From assembly GCF_001680005.1 (NCBI RefSeq), contig NC_033567.1, positions 4,774,001 through 4,838,000 of the forward strand: DNA of 64,000 nucleotides, given 5' to 3'. Below the pieces are notes generated by a model, which had not been told where the DNA came from, searched no databases, and saw nothing but the letters and a program-made list of their open reading frames with translations. Of the stretch, positions 25,078 through 37,760 are shown piece after piece (positions within the stretch are counted from its first letter, which is position 1; each line of letters begins with the position of its first letter). The translations under genes and the position numbers were made by a program. The stretch comes from Plasmodium coatneyi. Its lineage: Eukaryota; Apicomplexa; Aconoidasida; Haemosporida; Plasmodiidae.

Positions 25078-28000
25078 ATGGAAAAAAAAAAGAAGGGAAA
25101 AAAGGATAAAGCTTCTAAGAAGGGTTTGAAAAAGGAAAAGAAAGAAGACGAAACGGCGGGTGCGAAATTGATAGAGACATCCGAAAGGGATGTGAATGAA
25201 GAAACTAGATATATTGAAAAGGACCAAAATGATGACGCGCCTGCTAACGAAATGTCCTTCACTGAGAAGGAGGTCGATAAGCTCCCTCATAATGGGAACA
25301 GAACAAGTAATACAAATAGTTTGACAGTTTTGTGAAGGTCATAATACACATACATATGCACATTCACACGAACTCGCATGACTGTATATAGGTGAGTTCA
25401 TGAATACGCCTTCGTCCGAATGTTACACATTGCAGAGAAGGGAAGAAGCGAAATGGAGCGACGAGACACAGAGGATTGCAGAACTAACAACAGAGAGGAT
25501 AAAGATAGCATGTTCCCCCCTTCAAATGAATTCAAGTTAACTAACCTGAAAAATGATGAAATTTTCGAAAGCAATCTTCCAAAGAGTACAGGCGAAATAT
25601 CTCCCCTTGAAAAAACAGAATTTTTTTCAACGGAAAAGGGGAATGGTTGCCATATGAAGGGGCTCAAAAAAAGTGTCCAATTTTTAGAAGATATGAAAGG
25701 ATTTATAATGAAGAAGCAGAGAATGGACGACCTTGTTATGAATATAGGAAATAAAAAGGAAGATAATAACGTAACCCCAGATGGGCGCGACAGTTTAAAG
25801 GCTGGAACTAAGGGTGAAGTGACCTCCCCTCTCAATATAGAAGTAATAAGAAAATACCTTACACCCACAAACTTAACATTGTTAGTGTTCAAAATGATGG
25901 TATGTTTTCCTTTTTTTTTCCCTTTTCATCGCAGGAAAAGGAAACCCTGTCCTACAAGCTGAAGAAGCAGAAAAAAATTGAAAAATAGTAAACATTGTTT
26001 AGAAAAAAATTAAGCATCGTCAAATGACTGTGTAAATATCTGTTGAGGCAAATTTTACATACATTTTTTTTTTTTTTTTTTTTATTGTCCTTCTTGCATA
26101 ATTACGAACGGAAAAACAGCAAGCTGAGCGGCGAAGAAAAAGATAAGTACATGAAAAAGTATATGCTCAAATTGGAAAAGCAGTACAAAAAAAAAAAGAC
26201 GAAGATTTAAAAAAGGAAGTCGAAGAACAGAAGGAGGAAATAAAAAAATATCAAGAAAGGGAAAACACGTTCCTTAATTATTTAAAGAACCCCAGATTGA
26301 ATTTGTCCAAAGGGGAGGACTTGAATGACTACTTGTGTATTAGTCCCACTACAGTAGTAAGTTGGCGTTCGCTGCGTATGTGCGGAGCTGGTTTTATTCA
26401 GAAGGGGAAATAATAAGGGAAAAATGTGTTAGGCAAGTAGGGCAATACCTTTAGAAGAACACCTCTCTGAACACACACGCACACGCTGCTACCCCTCTAC
26501 GAAGTACTTTACAGACGTAACGAAAGATGAAACGCCGACGAGGGACCTACTAATCACGAATAAAGGCAGTACGCTGCTGCACGTAATAATAGTGCCACCA
26601 TCCACAAGCCACTTTTACATAAAAGACATAATTAATGTGTACAACAAAAATGAGGAGAATTCCAAGAACAATTTGAACAATCAAATAGCCCCTGGACATT
26701 CCTTGAAGGTAAGGAGGAAGCAATCAATATGATCTGCATAAAATGTGATAATTAACCTGTGTAAGGGCATATACACGACATTTTTTACCCCTTTTTTTTC
26801 CCCCCCATTGGGAAGATCAAATTAGGTTACAACGTTTTCACCCTGAAGCATCAAAGGGACCAAATAAAAATCCTGTCGGAAGCCGGGAACAAGACGATAG
26901 ACGTATATATAATTAGAAAAAAAACAAAAAGAGGGGGAACTAGAACAAGCGAATGTACACTAAATGTGCATATATATATGTGCCACTTTTCGCAAGCATC
27001 CCACAAAAAGGGCATATCGCGATGTTACCCCTTTGCAGATAAAAGCGTTTCGCTCAATGCCAAAAATGAAGTTCCATAAAATTTTAAATTTTGGGCCCAT
27101 TCGGTCTCACGAGAAGAAAAAAAAATCGTAATCAATTTGGGAAAAAAAAATTGGAATGAATGAAAGAACGTGTTGTGGGGTCCCCAAGACAGTTCTCCAC
27201 CACCTCCATAGACCTCTAACCATTTTTTATGTCTACCCAATTAACTGTTTTTCTTCGCATTTTATACCCTCCCCAATGGAACAGATTTTATATCAAGAAC
27301 GAAGGACAAGAAACCAACGTGCTGATATTACCGAGGAAGCTATTTACCTTTTACGAGAAAAAGGAGAAAATTGAAAGGGAGGAAAACATATTAAATTTGC
27401 TCATAAAAAAGAAGGAAGATTCAAGGGAAGTTCCCCAAATGGGGGCAAATAACGGAGCTGGAAAAATTATTCAGGTGAAGGAAAAGGAAGACACGTATTA
27501 CACATTTAATAATGTAAAAAGTTATTCTCAGAATTTTCTCTACTTATACCAATATTTGGCCCATAATTTTGAGAAACTATATTTTGAAAATATTTTGCAA
27601 GATTGTTATTATTTGAATTTGAAAAGGGCAGAGGAGAAGGTCGTTACCTTTGCGTTTAGGTATGAGTGGAGAATAGGCATTTTGCATTTTTCCGTTGTTC
27701 GTTTTGTCTTTAAGAAGGGTGTTCAGTCTGTGTGAGAGGGGAGTCATAGTTTTAAAAGATTTATCGGAAGGTGAATTCGCGTACGTTGGGTCTATACATA
27801 TATTTTTACTCCTGTTTACAAATGCTTTCTTATGTATGCACTCCTGCAGAAGCGGCAAAATAGGACCTTACGAGAAGGATTACCTGATCGTAACGGACAT
27901 CGAGTGCAACTTTGGCGAACTGCAGGACAAAAGAAAATGTGACTTTTTGAACTGGAACCAAATGAACGTTTTTCCGTTTTGCGTTAAAGCCTTGGTGGAG

Positions 28001-31000
28001 CCGCTGCTCTTAAATTTGGTACATATAAATGGGAATGTGCCAGGTGGGTTCTCCTTTTCCTTTGTTCCTTTTTTTTATGCTATGATTTTCTCAAAATATG
28101 GATCAAGCTATGGGCGCAGTAGCAGAAGAACACATTTTCTTTTTTTTGTCGTATTTTACACAGGGGAGTGTTATGAACGGAAGGTAGCAGAATACCTGCA
28201 AGGGGGAAAAAGAGACAACTTGAGTTACTTTTTCTACAGCAGTTCTTTGCACTCGATTAGGTTTCCGGACATCCAGGTAGTCATGCACAGTTCAGCAAAT
28301 GTTGTGCTACACATGTGTGCTTAGCTTCGTGCTGCTATAACCCAAGGGGGGTTTCCTCCCTACGAACTGGTTATTCACGCGAAGGGTACTTTCCCCACTG
28401 ATTTAAGGTTAACAGCGGGTACAACGTTGCCGAAGTGGAGGTCCTAAACAACGGGCTGATTGACCTAAAAGTGACATGTAACATATACGTAAAGGCAAAT
28501 TCCAAAATGGAGGAGAAGCAAACCATTTTGGATAAGGAAGACAAAGGGGTGTACTACTACGACGAGGCGTTCGATGTTACGTGTCCACATTTATTATACG
28601 ATGAAGTAGCAGAGGGGAAATCCTCACCGAAGGAGGAAGAGAGGAAGAAAGGAAAAAGGGGAAAAAAAAATAATAAAATGTGCCCTGTGTATATATACCC
28701 AAGAAAATTCACCCTGTCGTATAAAAAGAGGCAAAAGATATATATCATTTTCAAGCCTCAAGAGAAACACGAAAATTACAAAAATTATTGCTTCCTTTTG
28801 ATGGTAAAAAATTTGAGCAAGGGATCGGATTTAACCATTGGTGATTTGTTAGAAATACAAAAAAATGGGGGCGAGGAAAATAGCGGATTCCCTCTAGTGT
28901 GCGTTAGGGAGAATAAAATAATTAAAAATAAAAAATGGAACCAACGATTCGAAAATGACATTTCAAAGTATGAAGACTCGTCTTCCCCAGAGGGTGACAC
29001 ATGTTCGAGCTACTCCGAGATAAGTCAAGATGAAAGTTTAAAAAAAAAACAAAATAAGAAGAAGAGCTACTTTGGGAAGAAAAACAAGAAAAAAAAATTT
29101 ATCGCCTTTTGTATGAATGTCTATGCTAATATAATTAAGCCCAATGTACATGTAAAGACGAAAAAATTGACCAACTGCCTTTTGCTAAATCCGCTGCATT
29201 TATATAAGACCAGTTTTACTATAAAAAATGGAAGCGATTTTTATGTTAATTATTGCTTTGAAAATTTAAGTCATTTGGATGGTTTGTCTAAAGGGGAAAA
29301 CACTAACGCGTTGGAAGGAGAAGAAAAAGAAACGCCTACCGGAGGGGGAATTCTCGACGATGTAGCAGTGAATAGACGGAAAGGGGACTACCCTTTTGCC
29401 GACAAGGAAGCGTATCAGATATGTTATTACAACTACGCAGATGTGCTGCGTGACATAGGATCAGCTAAAAAGGGGGGCGAAGAGAGCATCACGCAGAGTA
29501 GACGCAGCACTGATCGGGGAAAAACAAAAATAAGCGAAGGGGCAGAAAATAGCCCGGATGACAAAAATGGAAACACTGATAAAGGAACAGATCAAATGTT
29601 AAGTAAGAAAAGTATGAAAGGGGGCCAAACTGGCGAGGAAGCGAGTATCCCCCCAGACAGAGAACACATTTTCAATTTGAATAAAAAGTTGGTAAAATAT
29701 TTTTACGAAAGGGGAAACAGTGATGCGGTTAGCGTGTACGTGTTGGTTAAAAATACGGCAAATGAAATGATTAGGAGGGAAAAAGAGGAAAATGGGGCAA
29801 TTTTGCAAAGGCAGGAAAAAGAACAACCCGATGGGGGTAAGGAGTGGACAAAAAAGGTAAAGAATAAAAGTGTAAACATTCTCAAAGTTGAAGAAGGGGA
29901 ATACTGCCTAAAACCACATGAGAAAAAAAAAATCATTTTATATTTTCTAGTGAATCATTACGGATACCACGAAATGAACATGAAAATAATTTTTTACATG
30001 GGTAAATATATGCTAGAAAAGAAAGTTAAGGGGAGAATATTGACCAAGTGCAAAGGGATCCAAATAAGTAGAGACTCTTTCGTCTTCCGCAATAGTTACT
30101 CCCATTACTGTTTTTGCAATATGGTGAAAATTGAAAATTTAGATAAAGACTTAAAATTGATAAAGTTGGGCCAGACGTTTGGGAAGAAGTGCGGGTTCGT
30201 CACATTGTATATGCTTTATTTGTCTGCCTTTAAAAATAAGGGCAAAAAAAAGAGCATAATGAAACGCGATGACCTGCTTAACAATTTTAGGAGAAACTTT
30301 CTTCTCTTTTTAGAAGAAGAAATAGACAAGAGTTGTGTTAAGCAGGAGGGTGACGGGTACCAATGCAACTTGTGCAGGTGTTCCTTTAAATACGATTGTT
30401 GCATCCACTTTTTTGAGAATAAATTTTTAGCATGTACCGACGGGAATGGCTATTCTTACCAGTTTGGTCAGGAAAAATACATTGTAGAAAATAGAAAAAT
30501 GGTTAATATGATGGAAGAACCTTTTCGTTGCCAACACTTTAGTGACAACTTGCAAGGAATTTACAAATATCATGCAGATAAAGATTTGTATATACATAAC
30601 AACAAGCCAGAGTTTGGGGAGCACCTTTTGATGTACCCATCCAATTTGTTATTGCTTCCGTTAAGAGAGACGGTTTTCCTCTTTTTCGTCTTCCTCCCGC
30701 ATGCGGGAAGTATAAGTCCCCTCCTCAGGGTAATGCAAAGAGGGATATGCGCTGCTGCATGTGCAGTGGGGCATTTTTCTGATCCCCAGCGAGGGGCTAA
30801 GAAATGACGCAAAAAAATGACTAAACAGAATATTGCCATCATTTGTAGTAGTGCCTATTGGGGTGTATAGGTGTGGTCCCCCATTTGCCCCTTCTCCTTT
30901 GCGCCCCCGGTTAACATCCCACTACTCCTAATTTCCCCTGCAGATAAATTGGAATGCATTTCGAAGAGACATCTTAATTGAGGGAGAGTGCAAAAATGGA

Positions 31001-34000
31001 AGCGTAAAAATAAAGCATGACAAAAAGTTAGCTAGTACTAGCCCTGCTAAAACGAACAGGGCAAAGAATTACGTAGGAATATGCAGCGACACATTCCACG
31101 TGAAGGTAAAAAATTTAAACGAGTTAGACATTTCTTATGAAATGTGCCAAGGGGGCAAAAACGAATTTGAATACAATTATCATAAAAAGGAATATGCGGT
31201 GGTTTGGAATTGTACGCCCAAGTTGGATTGCTACTATGAAGACTTCTACACATTTGCGAAGGTTAATAACGTGAAAAGGGAAAAGGACAAGGGTTTTTAT
31301 TACCAAAATGGGGGAGAATTAAAAGAGGAAAAGCACTGCTGTGCAATGAATAACGGCGTAGAATATATGAAGGGAGAACATTGCATGGAAGAAGGTACCC
31401 AAATACACGGCTGTATCATCATGGCGGATTGTCACTCAAACGAAGTAAAAGGAAATCAAAGCAAAACGCACGAATTTAGATTGCTGCTTTTTCACGATGA
31501 TGGAATAACGAAAGATAACAATTTTGTAAAATTGAAATTTCTCGTAAAATTGAACTATTTTCATTATCGAGAGGTTATAAAAGTGTCTTGTTATTTTGCC
31601 ATACACACATTTGATTTTGTCCTAATTAGGGAAGAAGACTTATTGCTATCTTTGTTAAGTTATGCCAAAATGGTCGTATGTGAAGGGGGATGGTGCGAAA
31701 AGGGGGCCACTACTTGTGTAGGAAATGACACAGAGGGGGAGAAGGAAACGAAGACAAACCCGACAGACTCATTTGTAAACGAACTTATGGAAGAACTGCA
31801 CTTTATAAAAAGAGAAAAAAAGGATGACCAAATGTGGGAAGAAACAATCAATGAATATTTCAAGCAAATGAAGAAGTTTTTCCCCCCCAATTTTGATGAA
31901 AATGTGCTGGTACAGTTTCAAAATTTTGTGCTCCAAATGGAGTCAACATTTGAAGAAGAGGAAATGATATGCGAGGGAGTAAGCACAAGGGAAAAACATA
32001 CACATGGTGTGGAAGAAAGAGGGGAAGAAGAAAAACCTCCGAATGAAATAATTGACGAGGAAGGTTTAAGTATGGATGGTGGTGATTTACCCCATGATAA
32101 GGGTGAACATACAAACATAAGGGCAAATAAGGAGGTGCAGAAACTTGTGTGGGTGCATAAACTTCTACACGGGCTGAACAATAAAGTCGATTACAATTTT
32201 ATCGATTTTGTAAGGAAAAATAAGCGCGAACTGAACTTTAAGTACGAACGGGGGGAAATCACAGATATGCACGACGTGGAAAAGGATCGAGAAGGGGAAA
32301 AATTCAAGGGGGAGCAGCAGAACATTGTAAAACGAGACAAAATAAAACGAGCGAAAATGGACGAGGAGGGGAAATGTCACCCTGTAGATGAAGTTACAAA
32401 CTTATTCAAAAGCTACTGCTACGAGTTGAATAAAGAAAATGGCACCATATACGTAATAGTAAGTAATAAGAACAAATATGACCTTCGCCTGAAGCTGCGT
32501 TCGCCTGCGCACATAAATGACAGCTTAAATGAAGCATTTCACATTTGCATAGATAATTTAATTATGAGGAAGGAGTGGCCAGGAATTTCCCGTTTTGTAA
32601 AAGAATACAAATTGGGTAAAGGAGAAAGTGCGAGCAATAAGGCGGTCAATTTAGACAGCGTGGATTTTGGAAAGTGCAGCAAATTAAAACACTTGAGCGC
32701 TGCATATATAGGGAAAAATGAAAAAAAGGAAGATCGCTATTATCAGTACTTGAGTAACGTTCTACGCGAAAAGAGGGAATACTGTTTTGGCTTAAGAAGT
32801 AACTTCTTTGTGGACTTTTTCCAATTCGAAAATGTATTAAGTTCCATGAAATGTTCCTTTATAAAACTCCACTTGCATGCAGACAATGTCAATTTGTATG
32901 AGGATAAAATTACGTTGAATTTAAGCAAAAGCGAAAGAGTCTTCAAAATATTTATTGCCTCCCAAATTAAATCGCTGCACTTGTTGAGCCCACACAGGGA
33001 AACGAAAATGGCGATAAATGCATTTTTCTTAATTCTATTTTTATAAATAAGGAAATTTTAAAAAAATTCGAAGAGCTAAACGGAAATAACAGAAACGAAG
33101 AAGTAGACAAAATATGCAAGTGTTTTGAAGAAATATTAAAACCGAAGGAAATCGACATATTTAACTCGTCCAATTTGAAGAAAAGGGTCCATTACACTTT
33201 CAGTAAATTTTATCACATTAGGAATGAAAGGGCGGGAAAAGGAAAAAATGTTGTAGCAGATGGGGAAGCATCGACACAAAGAGAGTGTAAAAGGGAGAAG
33301 ATGATTGACGAAGATTCAACTGAAAAATATGAAAACGGATGCGGGGATGGTGACACAACGGAAGATCCGTCCCACTCGTCCGACACCGCAGAGATCGGAG
33401 ACATGGCAAACATGGAAAACATGACTGATGAAGGGAGCGAAATAAGAATTGAGTGTGCGAACAAGTATATGGAAAAAAACGAGAAAACAAAGGTGAAACT
33501 ATTTTTGGAAAACGTTTTACATAAGGAAGGGAAGCATTTATACAAAATTGACTGCAATTATAACTATGCCAATTCGGTGAATGCCATCTCTGAAGTTAAA
33601 AGTGAAACTGCTTGCGATGCTTTAAATGAAAAATTAAAAAAGTTGCTCTCTCTGCAGTTTTACCTATCGGTTAATGTGGAAAAGCCGAGAATCACGCTAC
33701 TACATAATAGTAAAATGTAATTAAAAGAGGCAAATTTAGTAGATAAGGGCGCGTATCGAAGGAAGTACGCCAAGGGGAAGGATAAACATACACATGAGCG
33801 CGCGCGTAAATACGAATAGACATGTAGACAAACGTAGACCCCATGGCATATCCTACAGTGACAATTTAAGCAATTAAATGGGGACCTATTTAAAACACAT
33901 AGCACATATGAACAGCGGTGTTTAATTCATCCATTTCGCTTTTTTTCTTATTTTTTGATAGCTCTTACGACAAGAGGGTAAAATTCGATTTGAATTATTT

Positions 34001-35464
34001 CAACAAAAAGGCGTACAAAAGAATTGATAAAATGTACAAAAGTGGAGTGATTAATGACATATTATATGAAGACGTGAACGAAGTAAATGAATACTTTGAT
34101 CAGATTTTTTTGAGAAACAAAAATCTCAAGTTGTATTTTTGCAATCAGCAGGACATTCCTTTTTACTCGTACATATACACGAAAAAGTTCCTTCAAATAA
34201 AAAATGTCTACATAGATCACGAGGAGTTTGACCATTCCAACACGAAAATTGTAAAAAAAATGCTGCCCATATGAGACATTACTGCTTTGTCAGTTTTGTG
34301 TGAACTAAAATTTTTGTTCGTTTGAAAGTTGGGGAGTCCACGAAGGGATTGCCCTCTCGACTATATGGATGTGCATGTGCATATATGTGTTGTATATATA
34401 TGTGAGTATACATACCCCCCTTGCACGTGTGCGCCCCCTTTTCAGTACCACATTAAGAGCAAAGGTAAGGTCTGCGTAAAGCTAGAAGTAGATGAGCTGA
34501 AGCTGAAGAACGAACTAAAAAATGATCGAAACCGTAGTTTGCCCATGAAAAATAAATTAGAGAAAAAGCACATACAAGAGGATTTTTTAACATTCCAATA
34601 TTTAACAAGTAAAAGGCAACAAAGGTTTTGTGTGGAATGTCATTATAACGTGCCCTTTCTAATCATCAAAGAGAACCAGCACATATTTCGAGAGTTCAAC
34701 AACTTGAAAAGGAAAAATCAGAAAATTGAAAATTGCAAAGAGCTGAACGAAATTGAGAGTAATCTTTCTGACAAAATAAAGGCGGGAAAAATAATATATA
34801 GCGAAATTGAAATGAGGAACAGCGTCTATTTTATTTCCATCAGCTTTAGTGAATTAAAAGTGTACAAACTTTGTCTGTTTTTGTTTAACACGACGAAATT
34901 TCCCGCCACGTGGGCCGTGAAGGAGGACGACCAACATAGCGGAGTACTACTTGGAAAAAAGAAGGAAAAAAATACGAAAAAATAATTCGTTTCCTCTTGC
35001 AAACATCACGTTGAAACGTTCACACATAGAAATATTATCTTTTTCTTCTTTTCTTATTTTTACGAAGCATAATTCATACTCCTTAAAAGGCGCCGATAAC
35101 AAAGTATTCCACTTCAGTAAAACGAAAGACATCCTATTTGGAAAGACGTACGACATGCATGATGTGAACCTTGGAAAAGACGAAAATTGGAATAACCCTT
35201 TTCTGTTTCCCGATTACATTATAGTAACATTCACGTAAGTCCTTTTTCTTTTTTATCCTTTTAGTACTTATCTTCCCGCATTTTAACTATGCATGTATGT
35301 AAATAATGCTGCGTGTACATTTTTCGCCCTATCGACGCAGGCCAACCAGCAAGAGCGACGTAACAAAAAAATACTGCATTGACGTGACTGATGGGGAACG
35401 GATAGATTTTTATTTAAAGGGAGTTTATATACCAAAAAATGATGAACAAACGAAAAAGAGTTAA
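25078..35464 (+). CDS. Large HYDIN/ASH-domain-like axonemal protein, 16 exons, with three apparent frameshifts
   Basis: Exons: 25078-25306, 25436-25842 (or to 25899), 25935-25987, 26120-26356, 26505-26708, 26816-26902, 27039-27127, 27285-27659, 27727-27780, 27850-28043, 28164-28276, 28408-30729, 30944-33716, 33962-34250, 34446-35234, 35341-35464; about 2,780-2,800 aa. A Lys-rich N-terminus and coiled coil precede repeated beta-sandwich units of the ASPM/SPD-2/Hydin type. Seen: DLLITNKGSTLLHVIIVPPS, LNFGPIRSHE..FYIKNEGQETNVLIL, VHINGNVPGE, RRDILIEGEC and, at the end, IDFYLKGVYIP. HYDIN and several CFAP proteins with such domains build the axonemal central pair, so a male-gamete flagellar role is inferred. 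The frame breaks at A11 (26187-26197, one base short), within 32969-33046 (one base short) and in A runs at 34955-34982 (one base too many). Reading across them restores one continuous protein. Which CFAP orthologue this is remains open. Confidence 0.75.
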
Positions 35465-35652
35465 AATTTTGTGAAGGGACAAAAAAAATTACACTAAACT
35501 AAATTAAAGAGCAATGGGGGGGGCAAATCATAAGGGGCGAAGTGGTAAGGTGGAGAAAGGCAACGTGGCAAGTGGCCATGTTGCGAAGTAAGCAAAATAA
35601 CCACCATAGGATAGCTAGCTTTTTTTATTACTCAAAAAAGCTTTGCACACAA

Positions 35653-35687
<35 letters not shown>

Positions 35688-35882
35688 AGCTATATAGCTG
35701 CGAATGTAGCCATTTTTTTTTTTTTTTTTTTTTGTTGGCATTGTAAAAATAGCCCATTCCTGTTCACAGTTTTATAGACGCGACGAATCTTCATTGGTGA
35801 CCTCCAACTGGTGTATAAAACAAAACCGTTTTGGGTGACCGATGAAGCAAACTGCTTACAAACGTATTCGCCTACTTAATCC
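35465..35882. other. Gap between convergent genes with facing poly-A and poly-T runs
   Basis: 418 bases between the stops of the HYDIN-like gene (+) and SF3A1 (-). It contains an A31 run (35655-35685) and a T21 run (35713-35733) separated by 27 bases that include the palindrome AGCTATATAGCT. This is a potential long A-T hairpin and probably the shared 3' end region. Confidence 0.7.
35655..35733. repeat. Poly-A(31)/poly-T(21) inverted pair
   Basis: A run at 35655-35685 and T run at 35713-35733; the intervening 27 bases include AGCTATATAGCT. On either strand the transcript could form a hairpin. Run length is likely to vary and to be error-prone in sequencing. Confidence 0.8.
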
Positions 35883-37760
35883 TTAACCTTTTCTTTGTTT
35901 TTTACTTTTTTGATCAGCGGAGTCCTTTTTCATACTGTCTGCATTTTGCGGGAAGTGGGCCATTGATGGCCCAGGCAGAATTTTATTGTAAATATTATGA
36001 ATATAACTGTAGACGTCTTCCTCCTTCTTATTAGTCTTCATATTCTTGGTGTTTTTTTTATTTTCATTTAATGTGTGTTCATTAATTTCTTCGTCAATGG
36101 AGCCAAAAAGATCTGGTCTGTTAATGACAAAAAGAGATAAATTTCCTTCAATGTCTTCAAGGGGCGTGAAGGATGCTTCCTTCTTTGCCTTTTCATATAG
36201 CTTATCTTTCTGTTCCTTCCACTGCGGGTCCAATAATAGCGTTTTCAAATGTTTCGTCATATCGTTGATGTCAATTGGTTGATTTGTGATTGGGCACAAG
36301 TGCACGTTTTGATTGTTTAGGCGATGTTTTTTTGATTTTTCGTAATTCTTTACAACTATGATTCTTTCTTCATTTTCATCATCGTCATCATTATCATCGT
36401 CGACCTTCCTCTCTTCAACTTGTTCTTCACCTAATGTGTTATCGCCTTCTTCGCCATTATTTTCTTCGTTCATTTTTCTTCCTTTTGGGACATGTTTAAC
36501 GTGTTTTTTACCGGCAACGTTTTCCTTCTCTTGGGAGCTATCTAAGGATTCCTCCTCGTATCCATTACTATGTTTACCTCTCATTTTAATTTGTCCCACA
36601 CCATTTTCGTAATATTCCTCCTCTCCTGTTTGATCGGTATACTGCTTATCCGTATCTGCATCAAATGTTTCATTGTCCATTCGTTCCATCATGTCGTCAT
36701 CTGCGTAAACAGTTTTGTTTACATTGCTATCATGATAAGAGATGTTTTTAATTTTTTCCAAATTTGTGTACTTTTTATCCGTATCGAATAGCTGACTTAG
36801 AACATAATTTTCGACATTGTTAAAGTCAATGGACTGGGGAAGATAATCGTCATTTTCGTCAAAGTTAATTGTTTCTACAACGGAGAAATTTGTCCAATCG
36901 TAGAAGGTATCACATTTTGTTTTTTGTTCCATTTTCCTTTCTTCTTCTTCTTTCTTTTTCATATTAAAATTGTAAATACTGTACGAGTAGTTTATAATAT
37001 CGCTCTTATTCGTGGAATATTTTTTTAATTTGTCCATTATGTCATCATTTGGTAGTAGGCATTTGACATATATATCGATAAGTTTTGAAAAATAATTAAA
37101 GTAAAGATTATTTGCTCGCAAAAAATCATACTGATTGTTATTTTTTTCTCTGTCTATGAGTTCATTTAAAAATTGATTTCCATTCCTTGCAACAAATAAC
37201 GCTGTTGTTTTGATTAAATCGACGTCGACTGAGCTGATAAATGGAGTTGTAACTGTGTATATATCTTCCTTTATTTCAATTTTTTCTTCTTTCTCTTGTG
37301 CAATTTCCTGATTCGCCTGATCATTTATGGCATAAATAATTTTATTTTTTTCTTGTTTATTGTCTTCTTTTATAAAATCGCATATTTTTAATATGTGTTC
37401 ATTATTACTGGCTTTGTTTAGATCTTCTCTTTTTTTTATTTCTAAAATGGCTTTGGGGATTAAAGTTTTTTCCTCTGCCCCTATGTATAGCTCATGTAGC
37501 TTGTACTGATAATAGTAAAAGTAGGGGTGCGAGGGATTTATGAAACTGAACTGTTTTTCCTTCTCTTTGTATATTTTTTGCTCGAATATTTTTCCATTTT
37601 TTTTAACGAAAGCAGCTGTTTTGTCAATAACACTTTTCATGCTGTTCGGTGGCATGGTCATTTCTCCCTGCAGGAAGTCAAGTCTTCTGCGCATAACATC
37701 ATAATCGTTGACGTCCACATCGTCATCGAATAAGCTTCCCTTAACTGTGGCCTTCTCCAT
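35883..37760 (-). CDS. SF3A1: Splicing factor 3A subunit 1 (U2 snRNP)
   Basis: Single exon, 625 aa. SF3A1 (yeast Prp21) bridges U2 snRNP to the pre-spliceosome. Two SURP modules are visible: residues about 41-92 (IDKTAAFVKKNG...PYFYYYQYKL) and about 175-230 (IKTTALFVARNG...FNYFSKLIDIY). After them come FYDWTNFSVVETINF, then an acidic low-complexity stretch, then the conserved block LCPITNQPIDINDMTKHLKT with LLDPQWKEQKD and INRPDLFGS. The protein stops soon after with a Lys-rich tail, so the C-terminal ubiquitin-like domain of human SF3A1 is missing, as in yeast Prp21. It is head to head with VMP1, 2.4 kb apart. Confidence 0.95.
   Translation of the reverse strand: MEKATVKGSLFDDDVDVNDYDVMRRRLDFLQGEMTMPPNSMKSVIDKTAAFVKKNGKIFEQKIYKEKEKQFSFINPSHPYFYYYQYKLHELYIGAEEKTLIPKAILEIKKREDLNKASNNEHILKICDFIKEDNKQEKNKIIYAINDQANQEIAQEKEEKIEIKEDIYTVTTPFISSVDVDLIKTTALFVARNGNQFLNELIDREKNNNQYDFLRANNLYFNYFSKLIDIYVKCLLPNDDIMDKLKKYSTNKSDIINYSYSIYNFNMKKKEEEERKMEQKTKCDTFYDWTNFSVVETINFDENDDYLPQSIDFNNVENYVLSQLFDTDKKYTNLEKIKNISYHDSNVNKTVYADDDMMERMDNETFDADTDKQYTDQTGEEEYYENGVGQIKMRGKHSNGYEEESLDSSQEKENVAGKKHVKHVPKGRKMNEENNGEEGDNTLGEEQVEERKVDDDNDDDDENEERIIVVKNYEKSKKHRLNNQNVHLCPITNQPIDINDMTKHLKTLLLDPQWKEQKDKLYEKAKKEASFTPLEDIEGNLSLFVINRPDLFGSIDEEINEHTLNENKKNTKNMKTNKKEEDVYSYIHNIYNKILPGPSMAHFPQNADSMKKDSADQKSKKQRKG

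Noticed and set aside
25900..25934. A 35-base intron (GTATGT to CGCAG) in the HYDIN-like gene
   Set aside because: It would be unusually short. A donor GTAATA at 25843 gives an ordinary 92-base intron in the same phase, so the longer intron is preferred; RNA data are needed to decide.
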